A stretch of 6,640 nucleotides of DNA from CAZYWA01 sp964650975 [NCBI: uncultured bacterium]. Its GTDB lineage: Bacteria; JADJOY01. Below are positions 1-5,875 of this stretch, piece after piece; the first letter of the stretch is position 1; each line of letters starts with the position of its first letter. The position numbers and the translations under genes are program-made. The notes under the pieces were generated by a model. That model was given only the letters and a program-made list of their open reading frames with translations. It was not told the DNA's origin and searched no databases. The stretch lies in NCBI GenBank assembly GCA_964650975.1, contig CAZYWA010000453.1:1-6640 (forward strand). Direction: 5' to 3'.

Positions 1-50
1 GCCCCACCCCCGAGTCGGCTCGCGTTGCTCGCCGCGCGCCTTGCGGCGCG
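1..50 (+). repeat. Structured repeat, copy 1 (truncated by window edge)
   Basis: Read on the plus strand, this segment matches the reverse complement of 1195-1244 at 43 of 50 positions without gaps. It ends in a hairpin with arms CGCGCC (35-40) and GGCGCG (45-50) around the loop TTGC. The other copy has the same hairpin at the same place, with the outermost pair changed from C-G to G-C. Copy 2 shows distinctive sequence beyond 1244, so this copy may continue to the left of the window. Confidence 0.7.
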
Positions 51-60
51 GTGCTTTTGC

Positions 61-86
61 GTCGGCCCACAGCCGCCACGGCCGAC
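61..86 (+). repeat. Small inverted repeat next to repeat copy 1
   Basis: GTCGGCC (61-67) is complementary to GGCCGAC (80-86) around a 12-base loop, just beyond repeat copy 1. Copy 2 is also followed, slightly further on, by a hairpin whose arms begin GTCGG and end CCGAC (1130-1173, read on the minus strand). This may be a second conserved stem of the same element, or chance in GC-rich DNA. Confidence 0.35.
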
Positions 87-361
87 CGCGCGTACTGTCA
101 CGCCACCAGGTTTCGTGCGCCGATTCTTGGCAGCTCGGGCCTGATCGTGTGCCGCCTCGTGCGGCGGGCGAGTGGGGGGTGGGCGAGGGGCTCGAGCCCG
201 CGCACCTTTGGAACGATCGTCGGGAGTTGGCCCCAAACGCGCGGGCGAATGCAGCCTCGGCCAGTGAACGATCCAGTCTCGAGCGCCCGCCGAGACGTCC
301 CCGCGCACGCCCCCCGGTCGCCCGCCGCGCGAGGCGGCCTTGCTGCCGACTTGGGCGCCGC

Positions 362-1057
362 TCAAAAGCGGTAGTAGCTGACCAGCGCGAACATCAGCAT
401 GAAGCCGGCGATGACCAGGAACTCGATGGGGAACCATTCGGTGGCGCGACTGGAGCGGGGAGGCGAGGGCGGCGGGGCGCCCTCGACGAGCATCGAATCG
501 ACCAAGGCGCGGAGCGGGCCGTCGAAGCCCATGGCCGGGGGCACGTAGCGGACGCGCAGGTCGGCGATCAGGCGGTCGGTGCGTTCGCCGGGGCGGAGCG
601 TCGCCCACAGGCGCTTGGGACGGATGCGGCGGTCCCACGCCGAGGGGTTGCCTCCCTGAAAGGCGACCAGGTCGGCGCCGCGCTTGGCGCGCTCCAGCAC
701 GAAGCCTTCCTGGCTCAGGCGATGGCGCAGCCAGCGCAGCGCGGCTTCGCGCTCGGCGACCGGAAGCTCGAGCTCGAGGAGCACGCCGGAGCATCCCGGG
801 ATGCGGCCCACGATCCACGCGACCAAGTGCGCCACCGCGAGCGCCGCGGTCATCTGGAGCGTGCCGGTGGCGCCTTGCACGATCGCCGACGCCGGATCCT
901 CGTCGACCAGCAGGTTGATGCCGGCCGCGGCGAAGCCCACCGCGATCGCCGCGTCGAACACCAGCGGCACGCGCTCGATCCACGGACGCCGGGTCTGCAT
1001 CCGCCAGATCAGGTAGGCGAGCGCCAGGACCAGATTGAGGGCACCGATGGTTCGCAT
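362..1057 (-). CDS. Hypothetical membrane protein, four predicted helices
   Basis: I do not recognise this 231-residue protein. Hydrophobic segments at about residues 4-18, 32-51 and 65-84 form an N-terminal membrane bundle. A charged soluble region follows (about 88-205), including an amphipathic stretch rich in Arg and Glu at 101-126, then a Pro/Ser linker (195-203). A last hydrophobic helix (208-228) lies almost at the C-terminus, which ends YYRF. It is probably an inner-membrane protein with one soluble domain between helices 3 and 4. The ATG at 1057 is chosen because the first helix begins right after it. No clear Shine-Dalgarno site precedes it, but TGCTATATG about 16-24 bases upstream resembles an extended -10 element, so transcription may start very close to the start codon. 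The gene is flanked on both sides by inverted copies of a repeat. That it is coding is likely, from its coherent hydrophobicity and G/C-rich third positions; its function is unknown. Confidence 0.72.
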   Translation of the reverse strand: MRTIGALNLVLALAYLIWRMQTRRPWIERVPLVFDAAIAVGFAAAGINLLVDEDPASAIVQGATGTLQMTAALAVAHLVAWIVGRIPGCSGVLLELELPVAEREAALRWLRHRLSQEGFVLERAKRGADLVAFQGGNPSAWDRRIRPKRLWATLRPGERTDRLIADLRVRYVPPAMGFDGPLRALVDSMLVEGAPPPSPPRSSRATEWFPIEFLVIAGFMLMFALVSYYRF

Positions 1058-1113
1058 GCTTGCGTTCGCATATAGCAGCCAGCCCGGAGCCTTGGAAGAA
1101 ACTCGGGGCCCGT

Positions 1114-1125
1114 GAGGAATTCCTC
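1114..1125. repeat. Perfect 12-bp palindrome
   Basis: GAGGAATTCCTC is its own reverse complement. It lies about 60 bases upstream of the start of the minus-strand membrane protein gene and beside the larger hairpin at 1130-1173. It could be an operator half-site pair or part of a structured intergenic element; no function can be assigned from one copy. Confidence 0.45.
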
Positions 1126-1129
1126 GTCC

Positions 1130-1173
1130 GTCGGTTCGGGGACGCTTCCCCTCGGCGTTACCCCCGAACCGAC
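1130..1173. repeat. Strong intergenic hairpin, 12-bp perfect stem
   Basis: GTCGGTTCGGGG (1130-1141) is perfectly complementary to CCCCGAACCGAC (1162-1173). Inside it, ACGC (1142-1145) can pair with GCGT (1155-1158), leaving a nine-base loop and a three-base bulge. It sits 88 bases past the stop of the oxidoreductase gene and upstream of the membrane protein gene. It may end oxidoreductase transcription, but no T-tract follows on the minus strand, so a classical intrinsic terminator is not supported. Confidence 0.6.
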
Positions 1174-1194
1174 TGTTCGCGTCGACCTCGTGCC

Positions 1195-1244
1195 GGCGCC
1201 GAGAGGCGCCCGGCGAGCGAAGCGAGCCGACTCAGGGGTGGGGC
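1195..1244 (-). repeat. Structured repeat, copy 2 (inverted relative to copy 1)
   Basis: The reverse complement of this segment matches positions 1-50 at 43 of 50 bases. Its hairpin is GGCGCC (1195-1200), loop GAGA, GGCGCC (1205-1210). The element also contains two GCGAGC units separated by GAA (1216-1219 region onward), and it abuts GGGGCCCC (1240-1247). GCGAG (1222-1226) can pair with CTCGC (1254-1258), so the structured region probably reaches almost to the oxidoreductase stop codon at 1261. It is probably a dispersed intergenic repeat family. Confidence 0.7.
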
Positions 1245-1260
1245 CCCAAAAGACTCGCTT

Positions 1261-2868
1261 TCAGCCGCGAATTCCCGCCGCTTCCAGCACGTGGCGGGCG
1301 GCGCGCATGCCGTCGAGCGCGGCGGTGGTGATTCCGCCCGCGTAACCGGCGCCCTCTCCCGCCGGGTAGAGCGTGGCCGCGCCTGGCGCCTCGCCTTTCC
1401 CGGTGCGCGGGATCCGCACCGGAGAGGACGTGCGGGTCTCGACGCCTACCAGCACGGCGTCGGCGTTCACGAAGCCCGGCATCTCGGCGCCGAAGCGGCG
1501 CAAGCCGTCACGCAGAGCGCCCGCCACCCACTCGGGAAGGCAGCCGTCGAGCAGTGCCGGGCGGACGCCAGGCCGGTAGCTCGAGCGCAGCTCGCTCTCG
1601 GTCGCGCGTTCCTCGATGAAGTCCACCAGCTGCTGCGCGGGAGCGCGATAGTCCCCGCCTCCCAGCTCGAACGCCGCCGCCTCCCAGCGGCGCTGGAACG
1701 CGATGCCCGCGAGCGGGTCGCGATCGCCGCCGAAATCGCGGGGCTCGACCGTCACCACCACACCGCTGTTGGCGCGCGGCGCGCCGCGCGAGTGAGCGCT
1801 CATGCCGTTGGTCACCACGGCCCCGGTCTCGCTGGTGGCGGCGAGGATGCGCCCCCCCGGGCACATGCAGAAGGTATAGACACCGCGATCCCCGACCTGC
1901 GCCGTGAGGTTGTAATCGGCCGGCGGAAGTGGCCGCGGTCCCGCGTCGCGGCGCGCGCCGTAGCGAGCGACGTCCACGCACCACTGCGGATGCTCGACGC
2001 GCAGCCCGATCGCGAGCGGCTTCGCCTCGAGCGCGAGCCCGGCGCGCGCCAGCTCGAGCACCGTGTCGCGCGCGCTGTGCCCGGTGGCGAGCACCGTGGC
2101 GGGAGAGCGCAGCGATGCGCCGCCCGAAAGCGCCACCTCGACGAGCCGCCCGCCCGCGATCTCGAACCGCTCCACGCGCTCGCCGAAGCGCAGCTCGACG
2201 CCGGCCTCTCGGAAGGTCGCGCGCAGGTTGCGCAGCACGTCGCGCAGCCGGTCGGTGCCGATGTGCGGCCGCCCCTCGGTCAGGATCTCGGATGGCGCTC
2301 CGAATTCGACGAAACGCCGGAGCACCAGCTCGAGGCTCGCGTCGCGGCGCCGCGTGTAGAGCTTGCCGTCGGAGAACGTGCCGGCACCGCCTTCGCCGAA
2401 CTGGATGTTGCTCTCGGGATCGAGCCCCGCGCCGCGAAAGAAACGAGCGACGTCGCGGGAGCGTTGCTCCACCGGGCGCCCGCGCTCCACCAGCACCGGC
2501 ACCACGCCGGCCTCCAGGAACGTGAGCACCGCGAAGAGCCCGGCGGGCCCCGCGCCGATCACCACCGGCGTGAAATCGCCGCGGGTCTTCCCGACTCGAA
2601 ACGGCCGCGGCGGCTCTGGCGCGCGGAACACGGTGGCGCTCGCGGCGCGAGCGAGCACCGCGTCCTCGGCGGTGCTCTCGCCCTCGATCTCGACGTCGAC
2701 CGTCACCACCCACACCGGCGGACGCTTGCGCGCGTCGAGCGAGCGCCGCACCACCGAGATCTCGCGGAGCTCTCCGCGCCGCGCTCTCAGCCGCGCCGCC
2801 GCCGCCGCGGCGAGGCTCTCGCCGTCGTCGGGAGACGCCACCCGCAAGTCGCGCACGCGAATCGCCAT
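1261..2868 (-). CDS. FAD-dependent oxidoreductase, COG2509-type
   Basis: This 535-residue protein matches the layout of the uncharacterised NAD(P)/FAD-dependent dehydrogenases of COG2509. An N-terminal region of about 95 residues comes before the dinucleotide-binding fold. The Rossmann motif GAGPAG is at 105-110, with the acidic ribose-binding residue E128 in LVERG. Further motifs are FGEGGAGTFSDGKL (157-170), the second nucleotide-contact motif ATGHSARD (261-268), the cysteine motif FCMCPGG (333-339) and the C-terminal FAD-binding segment YPAGEGAGYAGG (501-512). The protein is probably a cytoplasmic flavoenzyme, as no signal peptide or membrane helix is seen. Its substrate is unknown for the family in general and cannot be inferred here. 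The ATG at 2868 gives the expected N-terminus (MAIRVRDLRV), though its Shine-Dalgarno region is poor: a GGAAGG lies about 18 bases away. It is divergent from the lipoprotein/pilT cluster and is probably transcribed apart from the membrane protein gene, 203 bases downstream. Confidence 0.92.
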   Translation of the reverse strand: MAIRVRDLRVASPDDGESLAAAAAARLRARRGELREISVVRRSLDARKRPPVWVVTVDVEIEGESTAEDAVLARAASATVFRAPEPPRPFRVGKTRGDFTPVVIGAGPAGLFAVLTFLEAGVVPVLVERGRPVEQRSRDVARFFRGAGLDPESNIQFGEGGAGTFSDGKLYTRRRDASLELVLRRFVEFGAPSEILTEGRPHIGTDRLRDVLRNLRATFREAGVELRFGERVERFEIAGGRLVEVALSGGASLRSPATVLATGHSARDTVLELARAGLALEAKPLAIGLRVEHPQWCVDVARYGARRDAGPRPLPPADYNLTAQVGDRGVYTFCMCPGGRILAATSETGAVVTNGMSAHSRGAPRANSGVVVTVEPRDFGGDRDPLAGIAFQRRWEAAAFELGGGDYRAPAQQLVDFIEERATESELRSSYRPGVRPALLDGCLPEWVAGALRDGLRRFGAEMPGFVNADAVLVGVETRTSSPVRIPRTGKGEAPGAATLYPAGEGAGYAGGITTAALDGMRAARHVLEAAGIRG

Positions 2869-2968
2869 GAATTTCGGTTCGCTCGGCCTTCCACCGAGTG
2901 CCGGAGGAGGGTAGAACCTGCCTCTCGACTCGCGCGAGTTACCACGGTCGCGGGTCGGGGACCAATCG
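2869..2968. promoter_or_regulatory. Divergent intergenic region with possible operator
   Basis: This 100-base gap separates the minus-strand oxidoreductase from the plus-strand lipoprotein/pilT cluster, so it must hold the 5' signals of at least one and probably both. It contains the perfect palindrome ACTCGCGCGAGT (2928-2939), 29 bases before the lipoprotein start codon, and a small inverted repeat CTCGG/CCGAG (2882-2886/2894-2898). TAGAAC (2912-2917) is a weak -10-like candidate on the plus strand, without a convincing -35 partner. GGGGA (2957-2961) is the likely ribosome site for the lipoprotein gene. Confidence 0.45.
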
Positions 2969-3436
2969 ATGCGTCGCCGGCCCTACGTCGTCATGCTGCT
3001 GCTTTCGATCGCGACGTCGTCGTGCGCCTACTTCGGGCGGATCTCCCCCGAGGACCTCAAGGTCAAGGTGCTCGACGTGCAGGTGGGCGCCCCGCGCTCG
3101 GGCGGCCTGCCGCTCAACTTCCGGGTGCTGCTCACCAACTTCTCGGGAGCGACCCAGAAGATCGACGGGCTCAGCTATCGCCTCAAGGTGAATGACGAGC
3201 AGTTCCTGACCGGCGAGCTCGAGACGCCGATCACGCTCGAGGAGAATGCCCAGACCGAGGTCCAGCTGCCGCTGCAGGTGAGCTACGACTCGCTCGGCAA
3301 GACCCTCAAGTCGCTGGTGCGGCTCGCCAAGAACCACTACGTGCTGGAAGGCGACGTGATCGTGAACTCGATCCTCGGCGACGTCAGCGTGCCGTTCCGG
3401 CGCGAGGGCGACATCGGCATGTCCGGCGTCGAGTGA
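2969..3436 (+). CDS. LEA14-like (LEA type 2 / WHy domain) probable lipoprotein
   Basis: This is a 155-residue small secreted protein. The N-terminus (MRRRP, then a hydrophobic run at 6-15) is a signal peptide leading to SSC at 17-19. Cys19 is the likely lipidated residue, although Thr at the -3 position departs from the usual Leu-type lipobox. Ala20 after the cysteine would, by the E. coli Lol rule, favour the outer membrane. Residues about 29-145 resemble the LEA14/WHy beta-sandwich: LKVKVLDVQV, an NFRVLLTN strand in place of the usual Asn-Pro motif, DGLSYRLKVND, and the closing strands around YVLEGDVIVNSILGDVSVPF. LEA type 2 lipoproteins occur widely in bacteria, but their molecular role is poorly known. 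The gene leads the cluster: its stop is 12 bases before the first pilT-like start, so it is probably co-transcribed with both ATPases and may act in the same envelope process. The family call is fairly secure; the function is inference. Confidence 0.85.
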   Translation: MRRRPYVVMLLLSIATSSCAYFGRISPEDLKVKVLDVQVGAPRSGGLPLNFRVLLTNFSGATQKIDGLSYRLKVNDEQFLTGELETPITLEENAQTEVQLPLQVSYDSLGKTLKSLVRLAKNHYVLEGDVIVNSILGDVSVPFRREGDIGMSGVE

Positions 3437-3451
3437 GGAGCTGACGACTTG
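3435..3451 (+). promoter_or_regulatory. Ribosome binding site deciding a TTG start
   Basis: GAGGAG (3435-3440) overlaps the lipoprotein stop codon and lies eight bases before TTG at 3449. This ideal spacing, together with the PilT-typical N-terminus that follows, supports a TTG start rather than a later ATG. Confidence 0.75.
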
Positions 3452-4513
3452 GCGAGGATCGACCCACTCCTGGCGGCGGCGCGACGGCTGGGTGCCTCCG
3501 ACCTGCACCTGGCGGCCGGGGCGCCGCCCATGATGCGCGTGCTGGGAGACCTGAAGCGCACCGACGCGCCGCCCATCCCCGAGGCCGAGCTGCAATCGAT
3601 GCTGCTCGAGGTGCTCGATCCCGCGCAGAAGGCCGAGCTCGAGAAGCGCCAGAGCGTCGACCTCGCCTACGCGGTTCCGCCGACCGGGCGCTATCGCGGC
3701 AACGTGTTTCGCGCGCGCCGCGGGCTGAACGGTGTGTTCCGCATCATCCCGCTCGAGATCCCCACCATCGAGTCGCTCGGGCTTCCCGCGAAGCTCAAGG
3801 AGTTCGTGGGGCTGGCGCACGGCATGGTGCTGATCACCGGCCCGGCCGGCCAGGGGAAGACCTGCACCCTCGCGGCGCTGCTCCGGCTCATCAACGAGAC
3901 CTCCGCCAAGCACGTGCTCACCATCGAGGACCCGATCGAGTACCTGCATCCGCGCGCGCAGTCGCTGGTCAACCAGCGCGCGGTGCTGCGCGACACCGAG
4001 AGCTTCGCGTCGGCGCTGCGCGCGGCGCTGCGCGAGGACCCGGACGTGATCATGATCGGCGAGCTGCGCGATCCCGAGACCATCTCGAATGCGATCCGCG
4101 CCGCCGAGACCGGCCACCTGGTGTTCGGCACGCTCATGACCACCTCGGCCCACAAGACCATCGACCGCATCATCGACGCCTATCCCGCCGGCCAGCAGTC
4201 GCAGGTGCGCACCATGCTCTCCGAGTCGCTGCGCGCGATCGTGTCGCAGAAGCTGGTGCGCCGCGCCGACGGCAAGAGCCTGGTGGTCGCCACCGAGATC
4301 CTGATCGCGACGCCGCCGGTCGCGAACCTGATCCGCGAGGCCAAGACCTTCCAGATCCCGTCGGTGCTGCAGACCGGACGGGCCCTGGGGATGCACCGCC
4401 TCGAGGAATCGCTGCGGGACCTGGTGAAGGCGAACGTGATCACCGCGGAAGGCGCGCTCGAGAAGGCCAACGACGCGCGCATGCTGCGCGAGCTGCTGGG
4501 GATGCGCCCATGA
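3449..4513 (+). CDS. PilT-like type IV pilus retraction ATPase, paralogue 1 (His box variant)
   Basis: This 354-residue protein has the length and full layout of PilT, the hexameric cytoplasmic ATPase that powers type IV pilus retraction. The N-terminal PAS-like domain begins with GASDLHLAAG (15-24). The Walker A motif is GPAGQGKT (131-138), which differs from the usual GPTGSGKST but keeps the GxxxxGK[ST] pattern. The Asp box is TIEDPIEY (158-165), and Walker B is DVIMIGELRD (199-208) with catalytic-type Glu205. The His box reads TGHLVFGTLMTTSA: the upstream histidine (His223) is kept, but the downstream one, equivalent to His229 of Pseudomonas aeruginosa PilT, is Met230. The C-terminal AIRNLIRE region reads PVANLIRE. 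The start is TTG, backed by GAGGAG eight bases upstream. The gene follows the LEA14-like lipoprotein by 12 bases and overlaps the next ATPase by four (ATGA), so translation is probably coupled. It could be a PilT, a PilU-like accessory or a regulatory subunit; the motif changes favour a specialised role. Confidence 0.92.
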   Translation: MARIDPLLAAARRLGASDLHLAAGAPPMMRVLGDLKRTDAPPIPEAELQSMLLEVLDPAQKAELEKRQSVDLAYAVPPTGRYRGNVFRARRGLNGVFRIIPLEIPTIESLGLPAKLKEFVGLAHGMVLITGPAGQGKTCTLAALLRLINETSAKHVLTIEDPIEYLHPRAQSLVNQRAVLRDTESFASALRAALREDPDVIMIGELRDPETISNAIRAAETGHLVFGTLMTTSAHKTIDRIIDAYPAGQQSQVRTMLSESLRAIVSQKLVRRADGKSLVVATEILIATPPVANLIREAKTFQIPSVLQTGRALGMHRLEESLRDLVKANVITAEGALEKANDARMLRELLGMRP

Positions 4514-5769
4514 CCGAGCCGCGCGTTCACGCGCTGATCCGCGAGCTCAAGGAGCGTCGCGGCTCCGATTTGCACCTTTCTCCCGGCTATCCGGTGATGA
4601 TGCGGGTCCACGGGCACCTGGCCGAGCGCGATCCCAAGGTGCTCACCGCCGACGACACCCGCGCCTGCGTCGAACCGCTTTTCGACCTGCGCCTCGCCGC
4701 GAGCCTCGAGCAGACCGGCGAGGCCGACTTCGCGATCGAGATTCCCGACGTGGCGCGGGCGCGCGCCAACGTGTTCCGCACCCAGCGCGGCATCGCCGCG
4801 GTGTTCCGGCTGATCCCCGAGAAGGTACCGTCGATCGACGATCTGGCGCTGCCGCCCGCGATCCAGCTGGTGCCCAAGTTGCGCAGCGGCCTGGTGCTGG
4901 TGACCGGCCCCACCGGCAGCGGCAAGAGCACCACGCTCGCGGCGATCATCGACGCCATCAATCGCGAGCGCGAGGCGCACATCCTCACCATCGAGGATCC
5001 GATCGAGTTCGTGCACCCCAACAAGAGCTCGCACGTCACCCAGCGCGCGGTCGGCATTCACGCGCCGTCCTTCGCCGAGGCCATCCGCGCGGCCGGCCGC
5101 GAGGATCCGGACGTGATCCTGGTGGGCGAGATGCGCGATCTCGAGACCATCTCGCAGGCGCTCACCTGCGCCGAGTTCGGGATCCTGGTGTTCGGGACGC
5201 TGCACACCAACTCGGCCTCGAAGAGCGTCGATCGCATCGTCGACAGCTTTCCCGCCGACCAGCAGAGCCAGGTGCGCTCGATGCTCGCCGAGTCGCTCAA
5301 GTTCGTGGTGGCGCAGCGCCTGGTCCGGACCACGGACGGGAAGGGCCGGGCGGGCGCCTTCGAGATCCTGATCTCGAACCCGGCGATCGCGAACCTGATC
5401 CGCGAGGGCAAGACCTCGCAGCTGCAGAGCGTCATGCAGACCGGAACGCAGGTCGGCATGCAGACCATGGAGCAAGCGCTCGCCAAGCTCATCCAGGCCG
5501 GCAAGGTGACGCTGGAGGACGCGCTCGAGTACTCGTCCGATCCGGCGGCGTTGCAACGGCTGGTGGGCGGCGGTGGCGGCATGAGCGGTCCGCCCACGCC
5601 GATGCCACGATCGGGCCCGGGAGGAAGCGTCCCGCCCTCTCGACCCGGTCCCGGCCCCGGCGGCCCAGTCACGCCGATGCCGCGCCCCGGCGGACCTGGC
5701 CTGCCGCCGCGGCCCGGTGGGCCTGGCATGCCCCCGCGTCCCGGCGGTCCGGGGCGCCCCAGCTCGTGA
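4510..5769 (+). CDS. PilT-like retraction ATPase, paralogue 2, with Pro/Gly-rich C-terminal tail
   Basis: This 419-residue PilT family ATPase has GSDLHLSPG at 18-26, a canonical Walker A GPTGSGKST (133-141) and an Asp box TIEDPIEF (160-167). Walker B is DVILVGEMRD (201-210) with Glu207. The His box is AEFGILVFGTLHTNSA: the downstream histidine (His232) is kept, while the upstream one, equivalent to His222 of P. aeruginosa PilT, is Ile225. The AIRNLIRE region reads AIANLIRE (292-299). The ATPase core ends near residue 352. Residues 354-419 form an extra tail of Gly, Pro, Arg and Met, ending in three tandem nine-residue units of the type PPRPGGPG. The tail makes the protein about 65 residues longer than usual and is probably disordered. 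Start and stop overlap the upstream gene as ATGA, so the two ATPases are probably translated together. With intact Walker motifs, this is the better candidate for an active motor of the pair. Confidence 0.94.
   Translation: MTEPRVHALIRELKERRGSDLHLSPGYPVMMRVHGHLAERDPKVLTADDTRACVEPLFDLRLAASLEQTGEADFAIEIPDVARARANVFRTQRGIAAVFRLIPEKVPSIDDLALPPAIQLVPKLRSGLVLVTGPTGSGKSTTLAAIIDAINREREAHILTIEDPIEFVHPNKSSHVTQRAVGIHAPSFAEAIRAAGREDPDVILVGEMRDLETISQALTCAEFGILVFGTLHTNSASKSVDRIVDSFPADQQSQVRSMLAESLKFVVAQRLVRTTDGKGRAGAFEILISNPAIANLIREGKTSQLQSVMQTGTQVGMQTMEQALAKLIQAGKVTLEDALEYSSDPAALQRLVGGGGGMSGPPTPMPRSGPGGSVPPSRPGPGPGGPVTPMPRPGGPGLPPRPGGPGMPPRPGGPGRPSS
5677..5757 (+). repeat. 27-bp coding tandem repeat, three units
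   Basis: Three consecutive 27-base units encode residues 390-416 of the second PilT-like ATPase, each reading approximately (M/P)PRPGGPG followed by a variable residue (Leu, Met, Arg). The units differ at many synonymous positions, so the protein repeat is better conserved than the DNA. This suggests selection on the peptide rather than very recent slippage. An earlier TPMPR element (residues 363-367) recurs at 388-392, hinting at older duplications. Confidence 0.8.
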
Positions 5770-5875
5770 TCCAGGACGTCCGCTTCTCCGCAGATCGTGC
5801 GGGCTAGGCCCAGCGAGCGGAGCTATCGTTCGGCAGGTCGAGGCGAAGGTCAGCGCAGCGCAGTCCGGAGGCCGG

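Larger units (their letters stand above)
1..361. other. Intergenic region with no supported gene
   Basis: This stretch lies downstream of the minus-strand membrane protein gene, which ends at 362. I see no reading frame with plausible protein character: the open plus-strand frames translate to Arg/Ala/Pro-rich low-complexity sequence typical of antisense or noncoding GC-rich DNA. It holds a repeat copy at 1-50, a second small inverted repeat at 61-67/80-86, and a perfect 12-bp palindrome at 188-199 (GGGCTCGAGCCC). I could not fold any part of it into a tRNA. No T-rich tract marks an obvious terminator for the minus-strand gene. Confidence 0.6.

Noticed and set aside
35-58. Hairpin followed by TTTT considered as an intrinsic terminator
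   Set aside because: The T run is only four bases and begins four bases after the stem, and the same hairpin occurs in the second repeat copy without any T run. It is better explained as part of the repeat.
188-199. GGGCTCGAGCCC palindrome considered as a tRNA T-arm
   Set aside because: No matching acceptor, anticodon or D arms can be drawn around it. It is a simple palindrome in GC-rich intergenic DNA.
362-1057. Membrane protein gene considered as the cargo of a composite transposon between inverted repeats
   Set aside because: The repeats are only about 50 bases with no transposase, and no target-site duplication can be seen because copy 1 is cut by the window edge.
41-1075. Long plus-strand open frame of 344 codons
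   Set aside because: It lies mostly antisense to the membrane protein gene, and its product is Arg/Ala/His-rich without hydrophobic or domain structure. It is a GC-rich shadow frame.
1060-3195. Very long plus-strand open frame of 711 codons
   Set aside because: It is antisense to the complete FAD-oxidoreductase, whose motifs are unambiguous. The product is Arg/Ala/His-rich, as expected of the complementary strand of a GC-rich gene.
2939-4396. Minus-strand open frame of 485 codons
   Set aside because: It is antisense to the lipoprotein and the first PilT-like ATPase. Low-complexity composition and no recognisable motifs.
5717-5875. Upstream ATG extension of the two-half protein
   Set aside because: It would overlap the Pro/Gly tail of the ATPase by 53 bases and add Arg/Ala-rich sequence of noncoding character. 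The ATG at 5876 has its own GGAGG.
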